Shown piece after piece: positions 8,986 through 16,187 of a stretch of 57,852 nucleotides of DNA. The notes below the pieces were generated by a model. The model saw nothing but the letters and a program-made list of their open reading frames with translations, did not search any database and was not told where the DNA came from. Position 1 is the stretch's first letter; every line of letters begins with the position of its first letter. A program made the position numbers and the translations under genes. This DNA comes from a virus, in IMG/VR virus record IMGVR_UViG_3300035698_035362, positions 1 through 57,852 of that record; one strand, written 5' to 3'.

Positions 8986-9602
8986 TACCAAAGATAATTC
9001 ACATGATATGGATAGGGGATAAAGATTTTCCGTTCGTAGATAATTTGTCTGTATGGAAAACTTTAAATCCGTGGTATGAGTTCAAGCTCTGGCATGATAA
9101 TAATCTGCCCAAGTTACAGAATCAGAAAGAGTATGATTTTTTGGTTAATCCAACAGCAAAAGCAGACCTACTGAGACTTGAGATACTATATCAGTTTGGT
9201 GGCATATATACAGATGCTGATACAATATGTATGCACCCAATCAATAAAACAGTTAAAGGTTTAACTTTATTTGGTATGACCGGGCTCCATGGAAATGTAG
9301 CAAATGGGTTTCTTGGATGTACACAACACCATCCAGCATTTAAAGAAATAGTTGATAATATTCCTAAACATTTTAAAGTATTAGCAAAGAGTGAAAAACG
9401 TACTAATTTTTCTATGTTTATAATAACTGGTACAAGGTTTATAACACCAATTTTAAGAAAGTATAAAGATTTTACACAAATACCTCGATACTTTTATTGT
9501 GATTTTCCAGAGGTTACTAATCAAACAACTATTGCACATATTGCACATGGATATAAAAAAGGACATAAAAATATAAATATGAAGAAGTATTTAGAAAGCT
9601 GA
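8982..9602 (+). CDS. Glycosyltransferase with DXD motif (Gly_transf_sug family)
   Basis: The 206 aa protein begins MIPKIIHMIWIGD, then NPWYEFKLWHD, KADLLRLEILYQFGG and IYTDADT, the order typical of the OCH1/TcdA-like Gly_transf_sug family; DAD supplies the metal-binding DXD. Members use UDP- or GDP-sugars to modify glycans or proteins. It overlaps the pyruvyl-transferase-like gene by 4 bases (ATGA). It is the second glycosyltransferase of the cassette and its acceptor is unknown; a virion protein or a wall polymer both fit the setting. Confidence 0.82.
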   Translation: MIPKIIHMIWIGDKDFPFVDNLSVWKTLNPWYEFKLWHDNNLPKLQNQKEYDFLVNPTAKADLLRLEILYQFGGIYTDADTICMHPINKTVKGLTLFGMTGLHGNVANGFLGCTQHHPAFKEIVDNIPKHFKVLAKSEKRTNFSMFIITGTRFITPILRKYKDFTQIPRYFYCDFPEVTNQTTIAHIAHGYKKGHKNINMKKYLES

Positions 9603-9612
9603 GGATATAAAA

Positions 9613-10269
9613 ATGAAGATAGATGTTGTTTACTTATGTGGCGGAAAAGGCATTCGTGCGGGTTTGGGTTTTCCAAAACAATTTGCCTATATTGGGGGCA
9701 AACCAATAATGATTCATGGGCTCGAAACCCTTCAGTCCATGGACATTATTGGTAATATAATTATACCAACCTGTGATGAGATAAAGGTATTACAGTTATG
9801 TAAGCAATATCAAATTACAAAAGCTGAGCTATGCTTGGGTGGTAAAAATAGACAGGCATCTGTTAAAAGTGGACTACAATGTGTTACCACAAAATCAGTT
9901 CTTATAATGGAAGGTGTTAGACCTTTTGTAACTGCCGAATTTATAGAAAGAGTGGCAAAAACCTATGGAGCGTTTGTTACTCCCATTACACCCGCAGTAA
10001 GCACAGTATTAACACGAGGTGGTGAATATTTAGACAGGGATATGATAGGCGAAGTTCAAATGCCCCAGAAATATTACACAAAACTATTGGTGGATGCTCA
10101 TAACCATACCACACTAGATAATGCAACAGATGACGCTGCTTTGGTACTTCAGACAACGTCTGCTAAGCCAAAAATAATTGATGGACTACTTGGTAATATC
10201 AAGATAACAACACCCTTAGACTTAAAGATAGCGGAGGCCATTTATGAATGTAATAATAACGGGGAGTGA
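9613..10269 (+). CDS. TarI/IspD-like cytidylyltransferase
   Basis: The 218 aa protein opens with the CTP-binding loop LCGGKGIRAGLGFPKQF and GGKPIMIHGLE, as in IspD and TarI. IspD makes CDP-methylerythritol; TarI makes CDP-ribitol for teichoic acids. The usual DAVRPF-type motif reads EGVRPF (approx. residues 98-103), so one acidic position is altered. The next gene is a short-chain dehydrogenase, and cytidylyltransferase plus dehydrogenase is the TarIJ/Bcs1 arrangement for CDP-ribitol; a TagF/TarL-like gene follows. I therefore favour polyol-phosphate activation over isoprenoid synthesis, by inference from context. A GAGGATATAAAA leader precedes the ATG. Confidence 0.8.
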   Translation: MKIDVVYLCGGKGIRAGLGFPKQFAYIGGKPIMIHGLETLQSMDIIGNIIIPTCDEIKVLQLCKQYQITKAELCLGGKNRQASVKSGLQCVTTKSVLIMEGVRPFVTAEFIERVAKTYGAFVTPITPAVSTVLTRGGEYLDRDMIGEVQMPQKYYTKLLVDAHNHTTLDNATDDAALVLQTTSAKPKIIDGLLGNIKITTPLDLKIAEAIYECNNNGE

Positions 10270-10867
10270 AAGAGGCATTGGAAAAGAACTAGCGAGAGAA
10301 GTTTGTAGACGTGGTGGCATGTATTACGGGTTCTCAAGATGGGCAGATGTAGATGTTTCAGATTATAAAACAGTTAAAGATGCTATGTCAGGATTAGAAC
10401 ATGAAGTACCAGAAGCACTTATTAATAATGCTGGTGTAGTTAGCATTGGGAGTATATTAGAAACAAATATTGAAGATTGGCATAGACAGGTTAATGTTAA
10501 TTTGAATGGTGTTTTTTATTGTTGTAAAGAGTATGCTCGGATAGCTAAAGAAACTGGTGGTGTAATTGTAAATATTGCATCTACAGCAGGGTTAGGTCCA
10601 AGACCCGGAAGAGCTGCGTATGCGGCTACAAAAGCTGCTGTGATTAGTCTCAGTTTATCATTGGCAAGAGAATTAAAGCCATATGGTATAAAGGTATATT
10701 GTGTATGTCCTGGAGCAGTAAACACAGATATGCGTAAACAAATAGCACCAGATGACGATTTTCAACATATGTTACAACCTCAGGATGTTGCTAAATTTAT
10801 AATGGACCTTATTGAAAAAGGTAATTATTTAGACGGACAAATAATAGAATTAAAGGAGAATTTCTAA
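10244..10867 (+). CDS. Short-chain dehydrogenase/reductase, possible ribulose-5-phosphate reductase
   Basis: The 207 aa Rossmann-fold enzyme has the cofactor loop TGSERGIG (6-13), the NNAG motif (61-64), catalytic S113, and Y126-x3-K130 (YAATK). It is a complete classical SDR of FabG-like size. The GGAGG site at 10233 supports the ATG at 10244, which overlaps the cytidylyltransferase by 26 bases. In Haemophilus Bcs1 an IspD-like domain and an SDR domain are fused to make CDP-ribitol from ribulose-5-phosphate; this pair may be the split equivalent. The substrate cannot be seen in the sequence. Confidence 0.82.
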   Translation: MNVIITGSERGIGKELAREVCRRGGMYYGFSRWADVDVSDYKTVKDAMSGLEHEVPEALINNAGVVSIGSILETNIEDWHRQVNVNLNGVFYCCKEYARIAKETGGVIVNIASTAGLGPRPGRAAYAATKAAVISLSLSLARELKPYGIKVYCVCPGAVNTDMRKQIAPDDDFQHMLQPQDVAKFIMDLIEKGNYLDGQIIELKENF

Positions 10868-11979
10868 TGTCGAGAAGAGCTATAACAGTATTTAATAAAC
10901 ATCATTTTCCAATAAGTATTAATACATATACTTTTTTACCTTTTGCGGAAACAATAATACAGATAGAGGATACCTCATTATCATTTCAACAGATAAGAAG
11001 TATTAAAAGTCTTAGAGTAGATAGGAATAACGAGCAGTATAAAAAAGCTCATCCACAAACAAAGCATAGGTTCAATATGATATATGATGACATGGCACAA
11101 CATAAGCACAATCATTATTCTAAAGCAATAGAATCGTTAGCAAATCCAGTATTAAAATATTTACCTAATGCGGGCTATTCAAGTACACCTACAACAAAGT
11201 TAAATTTAAGATTCTTTAGTAGTATGAGAATTAATGAGCACGGTAAATGGCCTGTAGGTCCAAAAGATGTATTTATGTCCCACGGCATAGCCGATAAAGA
11301 ATATTGGCGAGCAGACAGAATTGTTGATTTCAAATATGCTGTGGTACCGGGGCCAGCATGGAAAAGAAAGATACTGGCTGGGGGCTATAAAGGGGAAGTA
11401 TTTATTACAGGATATACAAAATTAGACCCACTATTTAATGGCGAATATCCAAGAGTAGAACGAGATAAACCATATGTACTTTGGGCTCCAACTCACGGGT
11501 ATGCAACTAAGCATCATGGTAGGTCCAGTTACCCAGAATGCTTAAGGTTAATACATGAGATACCGGATGTATTTGAATCACATTTGTCACTTCACCCAAC
11601 AAGTAAAATTCCAACTGGAGATAAGAATCCTACTATGCAGGGTCTTGTGGATGCAGATGTAATAATAGCAGATGGTGGCAGTACAATATATGAAGCATGG
11701 GCATTAGGCAAACCAGTTATATTCCCAGATTGGCTATGTAGGGCAGATATGTTATCACATTTCTCAGACAGTAATTTAGAACATTATATATACTCACACA
11801 ATATAGGATACCATGCAAAAGATATGAAACACCTAATTAAATTGATTGATATTGCAGTAACAAACGGCATGGAGGAACAGGAAAAAGAATTTATGGAACA
11901 GATATTTCCAACTAAGCTCAGAGGTAAAGCAGGGGAGACTACTGCTAAAGCATTAATGAAAATAGAAGCTACTTTTTAA
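10867..11979 (+). CDS. CDP-glycerol/CDP-ribitol phosphotransferase-like (TagB/TagF/TarL family)
   Basis: The 370 aa protein carries the C-terminal pattern of the Glyphos_transf family: FMSHGIADK, FITGYTKLDPL, LWAPTHGY, LHPTSK, and ADVIIADGGSTIYEAWALG, followed by KPVIFPDW. In teichoic acid synthesis such enzymes move polyol-phosphate from a CDP-polyol to a growing chain at the inner membrane face. The SHG and HPTSK histidines of the active site are present. It has an AAAGGAG site and overlaps the SDR stop by one base. As the last gene of the cassette, before a strong terminator, it is the best clue to a teichoic-acid-like product. Confidence 0.8.
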   Translation: MSRRAITVFNKHHFPISINTYTFLPFAETIIQIEDTSLSFQQIRSIKSLRVDRNNEQYKKAHPQTKHRFNMIYDDMAQHKHNHYSKAIESLANPVLKYLPNAGYSSTPTTKLNLRFFSSMRINEHGKWPVGPKDVFMSHGIADKEYWRADRIVDFKYAVVPGPAWKRKILAGGYKGEVFITGYTKLDPLFNGEYPRVERDKPYVLWAPTHGYATKHHGRSSYPECLRLIHEIPDVFESHLSLHPTSKIPTGDKNPTMQGLVDADVIIADGGSTIYEAWALGKPVIFPDWLCRADMLSHFSDSNLEHYIYSHNIGYHAKDMKHLIKLIDIAVTNGMEEQEKEFMEQIFPTKLRGKAGETTAKALMKIEATF

Positions 11980-12007
11980 GCTCATTTATATCACTCGGAT
12001 ATAAAAT

Positions 12008-12040
12008 GGTCCCCTACTAATTGGGGGGCCTATTTTTTTT
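12008..12040 (+). terminator. Intrinsic terminator after the glycan cassette
   Basis: A 7-base stem (GGTCCCC at 12008-12014 with GGGGGCC ending at 12030, including one G-T pair) closes a short loop and is followed by TATTTTTTTT. It ends the packaging/glycan operon 29 bases after the last stop codon. Confidence 0.9.
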
Positions 12041-12051
12041 TGATTTGGTGG

Positions 12052-12085
12052 TAGACAAATGTATTAATATAGTATATTATATTAA
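12052..12085 (+). promoter_or_regulatory. Class A promoter, copy 1
   Basis: TAGACA (12052-12057), 17 bases, TATTAT (12075-12080). A perfect inverted repeat (TTAATATA at 12064-12071, TATATTAA at 12078-12085) spans the -10. The surrounding block, from TTGGTGG before the -35 to AATGTAGTAATAAAG after the -10, recurs at other class A sites. It drives the small gene at 12113. Confidence 0.8.
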
Positions 12086-12112
12086 TGTAGTAATAAAGAA
12101 AGAGGTAGCAAA

Positions 12113-12379
12113 ATGTATTTTGTAATTACAGCGACACAACCATTCAATGAGAAGTACACAATAGAAAATTTAATAGTTAGTAAAGATGCAACCACAGTAA
12201 TCGTACCAACATTAGAAAAAGCACAAAAGTCAGTAGAGATAATGAACAATGTTTTTATAGCAATGGGTTATGAACACGATATAACAAAAAGTGATTCAAA
12301 CAATTCATACAATAGGTATTTACACCCCCTCAGAAAAAGAGAAGCATTTATATGTTTTAAAGAAATTGGAATGGGATAG
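12113..12379 (+). CDS. Hypothetical protein, 88 aa
   Basis: ATG at 12113 follows AAAGAGG in the conserved class A leader. The product is a small soluble protein starting MYFVITATQPFNE, with a probable beta-alpha fold, and no recognised domain. Its stop overlaps the -35 of the next class A promoter, so it is a single-gene transcription unit. A similar N-terminal theme (MYIVYSITPTD) occurs in the gene at 13817, so the two may be distant relatives. Confidence 0.72.
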   Translation: MYFVITATQPFNEKYTIENLIVSKDATTVIVPTLEKAQKSVEIMNNVFIAMGYEHDITKSDSNNSYNRYLHPLRKREAFICFKEIGMG

Positions 12380-12405
12380 ACAAATAGCATAATATAGTAT
12401 ATTAT
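12377..12405 (+). promoter_or_regulatory. Class A promoter, copy 2
   Basis: TAGACA (12377-12382), 17 bases, TATTAT (12400-12405), with the shared TATAGTATATTATATTAATG core. The -35 overlaps the stop of the preceding gene. It drives 12465 and probably the next two genes. Confidence 0.78.
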
Positions 12406-12426
12406 ATTAATGTAATGGAAACCGTA

Positions 12427-12444
12427 GCCCCCTTAATTGGGGGC
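12427..12444 (+). other. GC-rich leader hairpin
   Basis: GCCCCC (12427-12432), loop TTAATT, GGGGGC (12439-12444), then AGAAAG. It lies between the promoter and the ribosome binding site of the 12465 gene. There is no T-tract, so it is more likely an RNA stability or processing element than a terminator. A second copy with the same GGGGGCAGAAA edge lies at 12872-12889. Confidence 0.6.
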
Positions 12445-12464
12445 AGAAAGAATTAGGTGTAGTA

Positions 12465-12857
12465 ATGGATAAGAAGTTAAAACAGATTGAAGAATTCAAA
12501 TCATTGTATGTTAAAGCAAATATTGAAGGAGCAGCAGCAGTAAAAGTGGCAGAAAAAGCAAAAATGATTGAACCGATGACAGTTGTATGGGGAGCAGGAG
12601 AACACAAACAGCGTGAAACATATAGCGATGGAGCTTGTGGATTTGCATGGATAATCATTAAACCGGGAAACTGTAAATTTGCTAACTGGCTTAAAAAAGC
12701 AGGTTTAGCAAGACCGGATTGTTATTATGGCGGCGTTAATATTTGGATTGGCGATTATAACCAGTCACACCAGAAGAAAAGTATACATGCAGAAGCAATG
12801 GCACAAGTATTTGTAGATGCTGGATACAATGCAAGTTCCGGAAACAGAATGGATTAG
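12465..12857 (+). CDS. Hypothetical conserved-looking phage protein, 130 aa
   Basis: ATG at 12465 follows AGGTGTAGTA. The N-terminal third is a charged helix (MDKKLKQIEEFKSLYVKAN), followed by an Ala-rich helix and a compact C-terminal domain rich in Gly, Trp and Cys (DGACGFAWIIIKPGN, GGVNIWIGDYNQSHQ). That C-terminal block looks conserved and structured, but I do not recognise a family. The leader carries a GC hairpin, and a second hairpin lies after the stop. Confidence 0.75.
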   Translation: MDKKLKQIEEFKSLYVKANIEGAAAVKVAEKAKMIEPMTVVWGAGEHKQRETYSDGACGFAWIIIKPGNCKFANWLKKAGLARPDCYYGGVNIWIGDYNQSHQKKSIHAEAMAQVFVDAGYNASSGNRMD

Positions 12858-12871
12858 TTGTTAAAAATAGT

Positions 12872-12889
12872 TGCCCCCTCAGGGGGGCA
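12872..12889 (+). other. GC-rich intergenic hairpin
   Basis: TGCCCCC (12872-12878), loop of 4, GGGGGCA (12883-12889), followed by GAAATGGAG. It sits just before the ribosome binding site of the zinc-ribbon gene and matches the hairpin at 12427-12444 in stem and right flank. Confidence 0.6.
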
Positions 12890-12908
12890 GAAATGGAGTT
12901 TTAAAATT

Positions 12909-13064
12909 ATGAAATGTGCACAATGTGGTAAAGAATTAAAAGAAGGAGAAGTATTCACTGCAGTAGGAATTAGTATTTGTAAAGAGTGTAACACTTCTAA
13001 TGACGGTACAATATCAATGGATTTGGTAATGAATAAAATTTTAGGAGAACAAAAAAATGTATAA
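12909..13064 (+). CDS. Small zinc-ribbon protein, 51 aa
   Basis: The ATG at 12909 after GGAG is preferred; an upstream in-frame start at 12858 would put the GC hairpin inside the coding region. The product has two paired-cysteine knuckles, CAQC (C3, C6) and CKEC (C24, C27), a simple zinc ribbon. Such phage proteins usually bind nucleic acid or protein partners, but the target is unknown. It overlaps the next gene by 8 bases. Confidence 0.72.
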   Translation: MKCAQCGKELKEGEVFTAVGISICKECNTSNDGTISMDLVMNKILGEQKNV

Positions 13065-13644
13065 TATTAAAACATTAGAGGGAATAACAACTGAGGTTCG
13101 TAAAGCATTAAAAGATAAGGGCTACAGTAACAGACAGGTTAGTGTCAGAGGTGGGTACCATGGGTATGATAAATCATTAACTTGTGTAATAAAAGACCTT
13201 ACAATACCAAAAGCAGAAGTAGAAGAAATAGCCGGTATGGTGGAACGTATAGACCGTGATAAATTTGGAGAAGTATTAGCGGGTGGAAATATGTATGTTC
13301 ATGTTGAATTTGATAATACTGTTCTCAGAAAAGCAGGTATGGCACTGCTTTATGAAACTAAAAAGATGTATATTGAGATTGATACAGATGACGGGATATA
13401 CATATTAATAGATGAATGGGCTTCAGAGAAAAAGAATATGTCATATAGACTATTTGCTTACAAAGGTGCAAATGAATTTAATGATATTGAATTAACTGTT
13501 TCTCATGAGACCACAGATACATTAGACCCGGATTGGGAGGGTGATGTAATTTATAGAGCATTTATAACAACAAATTATTCAGACTCAAGTGCAATGAAGT
13601 TAGCTGTCATATACGCTCAGTATAAGAAAGATGGGGTGATATAG
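13057..13644 (+). CDS. Hypothetical protein, 195 aa, LPD29-like N terminus
   Basis: ATG at 13057 overlaps the zinc-ribbon gene and follows GGAGAACAAAAAA. The N-terminal 80 residues (VRKALKDKGYSN, VSVRGGYHGYDKSLTCVIKD) recall the short LPD29-type accessory domains of phage and plasmid proteins, which have no known catalytic role. The C-terminal part is beta-rich and acidic. The resemblance is weak and the function unknown. It ends the operon before a double hairpin and terminator. Confidence 0.72.
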   Translation: MYNIKTLEGITTEVRKALKDKGYSNRQVSVRGGYHGYDKSLTCVIKDLTIPKAEVEEIAGMVERIDRDKFGEVLAGGNMYVHVEFDNTVLRKAGMALLYETKKMYIEIDTDDGIYILIDEWASEKKNMSYRLFAYKGANEFNDIELTVSHETTDTLDPDWEGDVIYRAFITTNYSDSSAMKLAVIYAQYKKDGVI

Positions 13645-13665
13645 GTGTATTAATATAAGATAAAA

Positions 13666-13734
13666 GTGTGAGACATTAAGGCTGACAGGCTCACACATAT
13701 ATTACCAACAGAGGGGCTATTACAGCCCCTTTTA
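13666..13734 (+). terminator. Double hairpin ending in an intrinsic terminator
   Basis: First hairpin: GTGTGAG (13666-13672) with CTCACAC (13690-13696), a 7-base stem and 17-base loop. Second: GGGGCT (13713-13718), 5-base loop, AGCCCC (13724-13729), then TTTTA, a normal terminator. The first stem is unusual in having a large loop and no T-tract. The 172-base gap holds this element and the next promoter only. Confidence 0.78.
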
Positions 13735-13753
13735 TACACAGTAAAATTGGTGG

Positions 13754-13782
13754 TAGACATATGAGGTAATATAGTATATTAT
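13754..13782 (+). promoter_or_regulatory. Class A promoter, copy 3
   Basis: TAGACA (13754-13759), 17 bases, TATTAT (13777-13782), within the repeated class A block including the upstream TTGGTGG and downstream AATGTAGTAATAAAG. It drives the genes at 13817-14345. Confidence 0.8.
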
Positions 13783-13816
13783 ATTAATGTAGTAATAAAG
13801 AGGAGGAAAAAACAAA

Positions 13817-14011
13817 ATGTATATAGTATATTCAATTACACCCACAGACCTTGGATATGATTTAACAAAAGACACTTGTAAAAAGGGCAAAGAAAAGGTT
13901 AAAGGTTTTCACCATGAGATAGTTGTTAAATCAGAATATATTGGAAGTTTCAAAACTCGTAAAATGGCACAAGCAAAAAGCGATGAATTATATTGGGAGG
14001 CAAGAAGATGA
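13817..14011 (+). CDS. Hypothetical protein, 64 aa
   Basis: ATG at 13817 follows a strong GAGGAGG site. The product is small, lysine-rich and soluble, beginning MYIVYSITPTDLGYD, with no recognised domain. It overlaps the next gene by 4 bases (ATGA), and the three genes 13817-14345 form one unit from class A promoter 3 to a terminator. Confidence 0.7.
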   Translation: MYIVYSITPTDLGYDLTKDTCKKGKEKVKGFHHEIVVKSEYIGSFKTRKMAQAKSDELYWEARR

Positions 14012-14253
14012 AAATACAGATTATTAAAACAGCAAGTGAATGTGGCAACTCAACAGATTATATGTTTTTTGAACCAGTTACAGGAAGAACAGCAGAGGTT
14101 AAAAAAGTTTATGATTTTGACCACTACAAAGGAAAATATATAGGTGCCGGAACTTGGAAATTAATTGTAGCCGGTAAAATTGTTAAATGTGGAGCACCCA
14201 GCCCATTAAAAACAAAAGCTCTCAGATTTGTGAGAACTGGGGTGGTAGCATGA
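14008..14253 (+). CDS. Hypothetical protein, 81 aa
   Basis: The start at ATG 14008 is chosen because TGGGAGG lies just upstream; an in-frame TTG at 13993 would swallow the ribosome binding site. The product begins MKIQIIKTASECGNS and is basic and probably beta-rich. No family is recognised. It overlaps both neighbours by 4 bases. Confidence 0.7.
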   Translation: MKIQIIKTASECGNSTDYMFFEPVTGRTAEVKKVYDFDHYKGKYIGAGTWKLIVAGKIVKCGAPSPLKTKALRFVRTGVVA

Positions 14254-14345
14254 GAAAAGACGTACTGAGGGAGATAAGCATTTTTCTGGGTGGATTATTG
14301 TTTATAGGCAGTATAGCATTATATTTAATAAAAGTGGGTCTGTAA
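14250..14345 (+). CDS. Single-pass membrane mini-protein, 31 aa
   Basis: ATG at 14250 overlaps the preceding stop (ATGA) and follows GGGGTGG. The product has a charged N terminus (MRKDVLREI) and one hydrophobic helix (IFLGGLLFIGSIALYLI), so it is probably a small inner-membrane protein. Its stop lies inside the terminator stem. Function unknown; small phage membrane peptides can affect superinfection or lysis, which is only a possibility here. Confidence 0.6.
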   Translation: MRKDVLREISIFLGGLLFIGSIALYLIKVGL

Positions 14346-14360
14346 GGCCCCTTTTTTTTA
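14335..14360 (+). terminator. Intrinsic terminator
   Basis: GGGTC (14336-14340), 5-base loop, GGCCC (14346-14350), then CTTTTTTTT. It overlaps the stop of the mini-protein gene and separates the small-gene island from the capsid operon. Confidence 0.82.
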
Positions 14361-14365
14361 TCTAT

Positions 14366-14394
14366 TTGACTTATTCTGACATACTATATAATAT
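14366..14394 (+). promoter_or_regulatory. Promoter for the capsid/tail operon
   Basis: TTGACT (14366-14371) with TAATAT (14389-14394) at 17 bases, or a perfect TATAAT (14387-14392) at 15 bases. It lacks the class A palindromic core. The leader carries a small hairpin (TGATGT at 14400-14405, ACATCA at 14413-14418). It is placed to drive scaffold, capsid and tail genes to 33.3 kb. Confidence 0.7.
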
Positions 14395-14474
14395 TAGGTT
14401 GATGTTACGGATACATCATAAAAAATATCTGGTCAAATATAGCCGTACTGGCTTTAAACGGAGGAATATATATT

Positions 14475-15125
14475 ATGGGTAAAAAGTTGAAGAAGTTAAT
14501 TTGGTTTATGTTGTTATTTCCATTGATACCAATTATGGGAATTCCTGGTGACGGGGATGAAGATAATGAGGGTGACGATGAGGATGATGCAGATACTGAT
14601 GATACTGATACTGGTGCTGGTGAAGCTGGTGCAGAAGGAAAGTCTTTTACACAGGCTGAAGTAGACGCAATGATTACCAAAAGGCTGGACAGGGCAGCAA
14701 AATCCTGGGAGAAGAAACGAACTGATAAAGCAATAAAAGCAGCGATGTCAGAAACTGATAAGTTGAAGCAAGACAAGTTGGATGCGGAATCAAACGCAAA
14801 TATCGTTCTTGAAAAAGCAAATCAGAAACTTCTTAAAGCAGAAGTTATTGTTGTTTCTAACTCACTTAAAATCCGAGACGCTGATGCGGCATTTGCTCTT
14901 ATGAATCATGACCTTGTTAATGTTGATGACAATGGCAAAGTTACTGGTGTTAAAGAAGCATTAACCAAATTAGCAAAAGCAAAACCTTATCTTGTATTAA
15001 CAGTTGAAGACGGAGACACAAAAACAAGTAAGAAAAAAGCTGGCGATGATACGGGCGACGACAAAGGAAAAAAATCAGGCCTCGATATGAACAGTCTTAT
15101 TAGAGGCGCAACAGGTAGAAGTTAA
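14475..15125 (+). CDS. Capsid scaffolding protein
   Basis: The 216 aa protein lies directly before the major capsid gene, with a GGAGG site. After a hydrophobic N terminus (MGKKLKKLIWFMLLFPLIP) comes a very acidic Asp/Glu-rich stretch, then a helical, coiled-coil-like middle (FTQAEVDAMITKRLDRAAKSW) and a Lys/Gly-rich tail. This pattern matches phage scaffolding proteins of the DUF4355 type, which guide capsid assembly and leave before DNA packaging. The hydrophobic N terminus is not typical of scaffolds; a later start would remove it, but the ribosome binding site supports this one. Confidence 0.82.
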   Translation: MGKKLKKLIWFMLLFPLIPIMGIPGDGDEDNEGDDEDDADTDDTDTGAGEAGAEGKSFTQAEVDAMITKRLDRAAKSWEKKRTDKAIKAAMSETDKLKQDKLDAESNANIVLEKANQKLLKAEVIVVSNSLKIRDADAAFALMNHDLVNVDDNGKVTGVKEALTKLAKAKPYLVLTVEDGDTKTSKKKAGDDTGDDKGKKSGLDMNSLIRGATGRS

Positions 15126-15163
15126 ATTTTACCTCAAGTAAACTTTAGAAGGAGTTGATTTAA

Positions 15164-16147
15164 GTGTCTTATATCCCAAGAAGTGGAGCGGAAGCTCTTA
15201 TGCCCGAAGAGTATCAGAGAGAGATTATACAGAATGTACCTGAATCAAGTGCCGTTATGTCATTGGCTTATCGCGCACCTAATATGAGCAGGGCTCAAAG
15301 AAGGATTCCATGTCTGTCAGTTCTCCCCACAGCATATTTTTCAAATCCAGGACCTACAGCACGAACAGATGCCAGTGATAAAATGCACAAGCAGTTGTCT
15401 CGTGTTATGTGGGAAAACAAATACCTCGATGCTGAGGAACTGAATGTTATAGTTGCTATTCCAGAAGCAGTTTTGGATGACGCAGATTATGATATATGGG
15501 CAGAAGTTAAACCTAAGCTTTTAGAAGCATATGGTCTTGCTTTTGACCAAGCCGTATTCTATGGCACAAATGCACCGGCAATTTGGCCTGACCCTGTAGT
15601 TACTGGAGCAGCAGCAGCTGGAAATCTTGTAACACTTGGCACAGGTACAGATATTTATGAAGACATTCTCGGAGAAGACGGCATGGTTGCCAAAGTTGAA
15701 GTGGATGGATTTATGGTAGACGGGTATGTGGCGTCAATGAGTATGAGGGGTAAATTGAGAGGTCTAAGAGATACAACAAATAACCCAATATTCAAATCAT
15801 TAAACAAAGAAGGAGTACAGGGGAAAACTATTTATACATTAGACGGCGAACCAATGATGTTCCCGAAAAATGGAAGTATAATTCCCGCATCTAGCTTGCT
15901 CATCGCTGGTGAGTGGAGACAGTTGATGTATTCAATTAGAAAAGATATCACTTGGAAAATCTTAACTGAAGCAGTTATACAGGACCCAACAACTAAAGAA
16001 ATTCTTTATAATCTTGCACAGCAGAACATGGTAGCCCTTAGGTCGTCCATGAGACTTGCTTGGCAGATACCTAATCCTATTAATAGACTTCAGCCCACAG
16101 AAACAGCAAGATATCCTTTCTCAGTATTAGCACCAGCAGGTAGCTAA
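15164..16147 (+). CDS. Major capsid protein (HK97-like)
   Basis: The 327 aa protein follows the scaffold gene. It starts at GTG 15164, 9 bases after AGAAGGAG. The N-terminal GAEALMPEEYQREII, central ELNVIVAIPEAVLDD and the E-loop/P-domain pattern fit HK97-fold major capsid proteins; the segment AFDQAVFYGTNAP is typical. It forms the hexamers and pentamers of the head. No N-terminal delta-domain is seen, as expected when a separate scaffold exists. High expression is implied by the strong ribosome binding site. Confidence 0.9.
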   Translation: MSYIPRSGAEALMPEEYQREIIQNVPESSAVMSLAYRAPNMSRAQRRIPCLSVLPTAYFSNPGPTARTDASDKMHKQLSRVMWENKYLDAEELNVIVAIPEAVLDDADYDIWAEVKPKLLEAYGLAFDQAVFYGTNAPAIWPDPVVTGAAAAGNLVTLGTGTDIYEDILGEDGMVAKVEVDGFMVDGYVASMSMRGKLRGLRDTTNNPIFKSLNKEGVQGKTIYTLDGEPMMFPKNGSIIPASSLLIAGEWRQLMYSIRKDITWKILTEAVIQDPTTKEILYNLAQQNMVALRSSMRLAWQIPNPINRLQPTETARYPFSVLAPAGS

Positions 16148-16187
16148 GATACACTTTTTAGTGTAATCAGTTCTGGGAGGACTGCAA

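Noticed and set aside
9613-10269. Isoprenoid enzyme IspD as the main call
   Set aside because: The motif set allows it, but no other isoprenoid gene is present and the SDR and TagF/TarL-like neighbours favour CDP-polyol synthesis.
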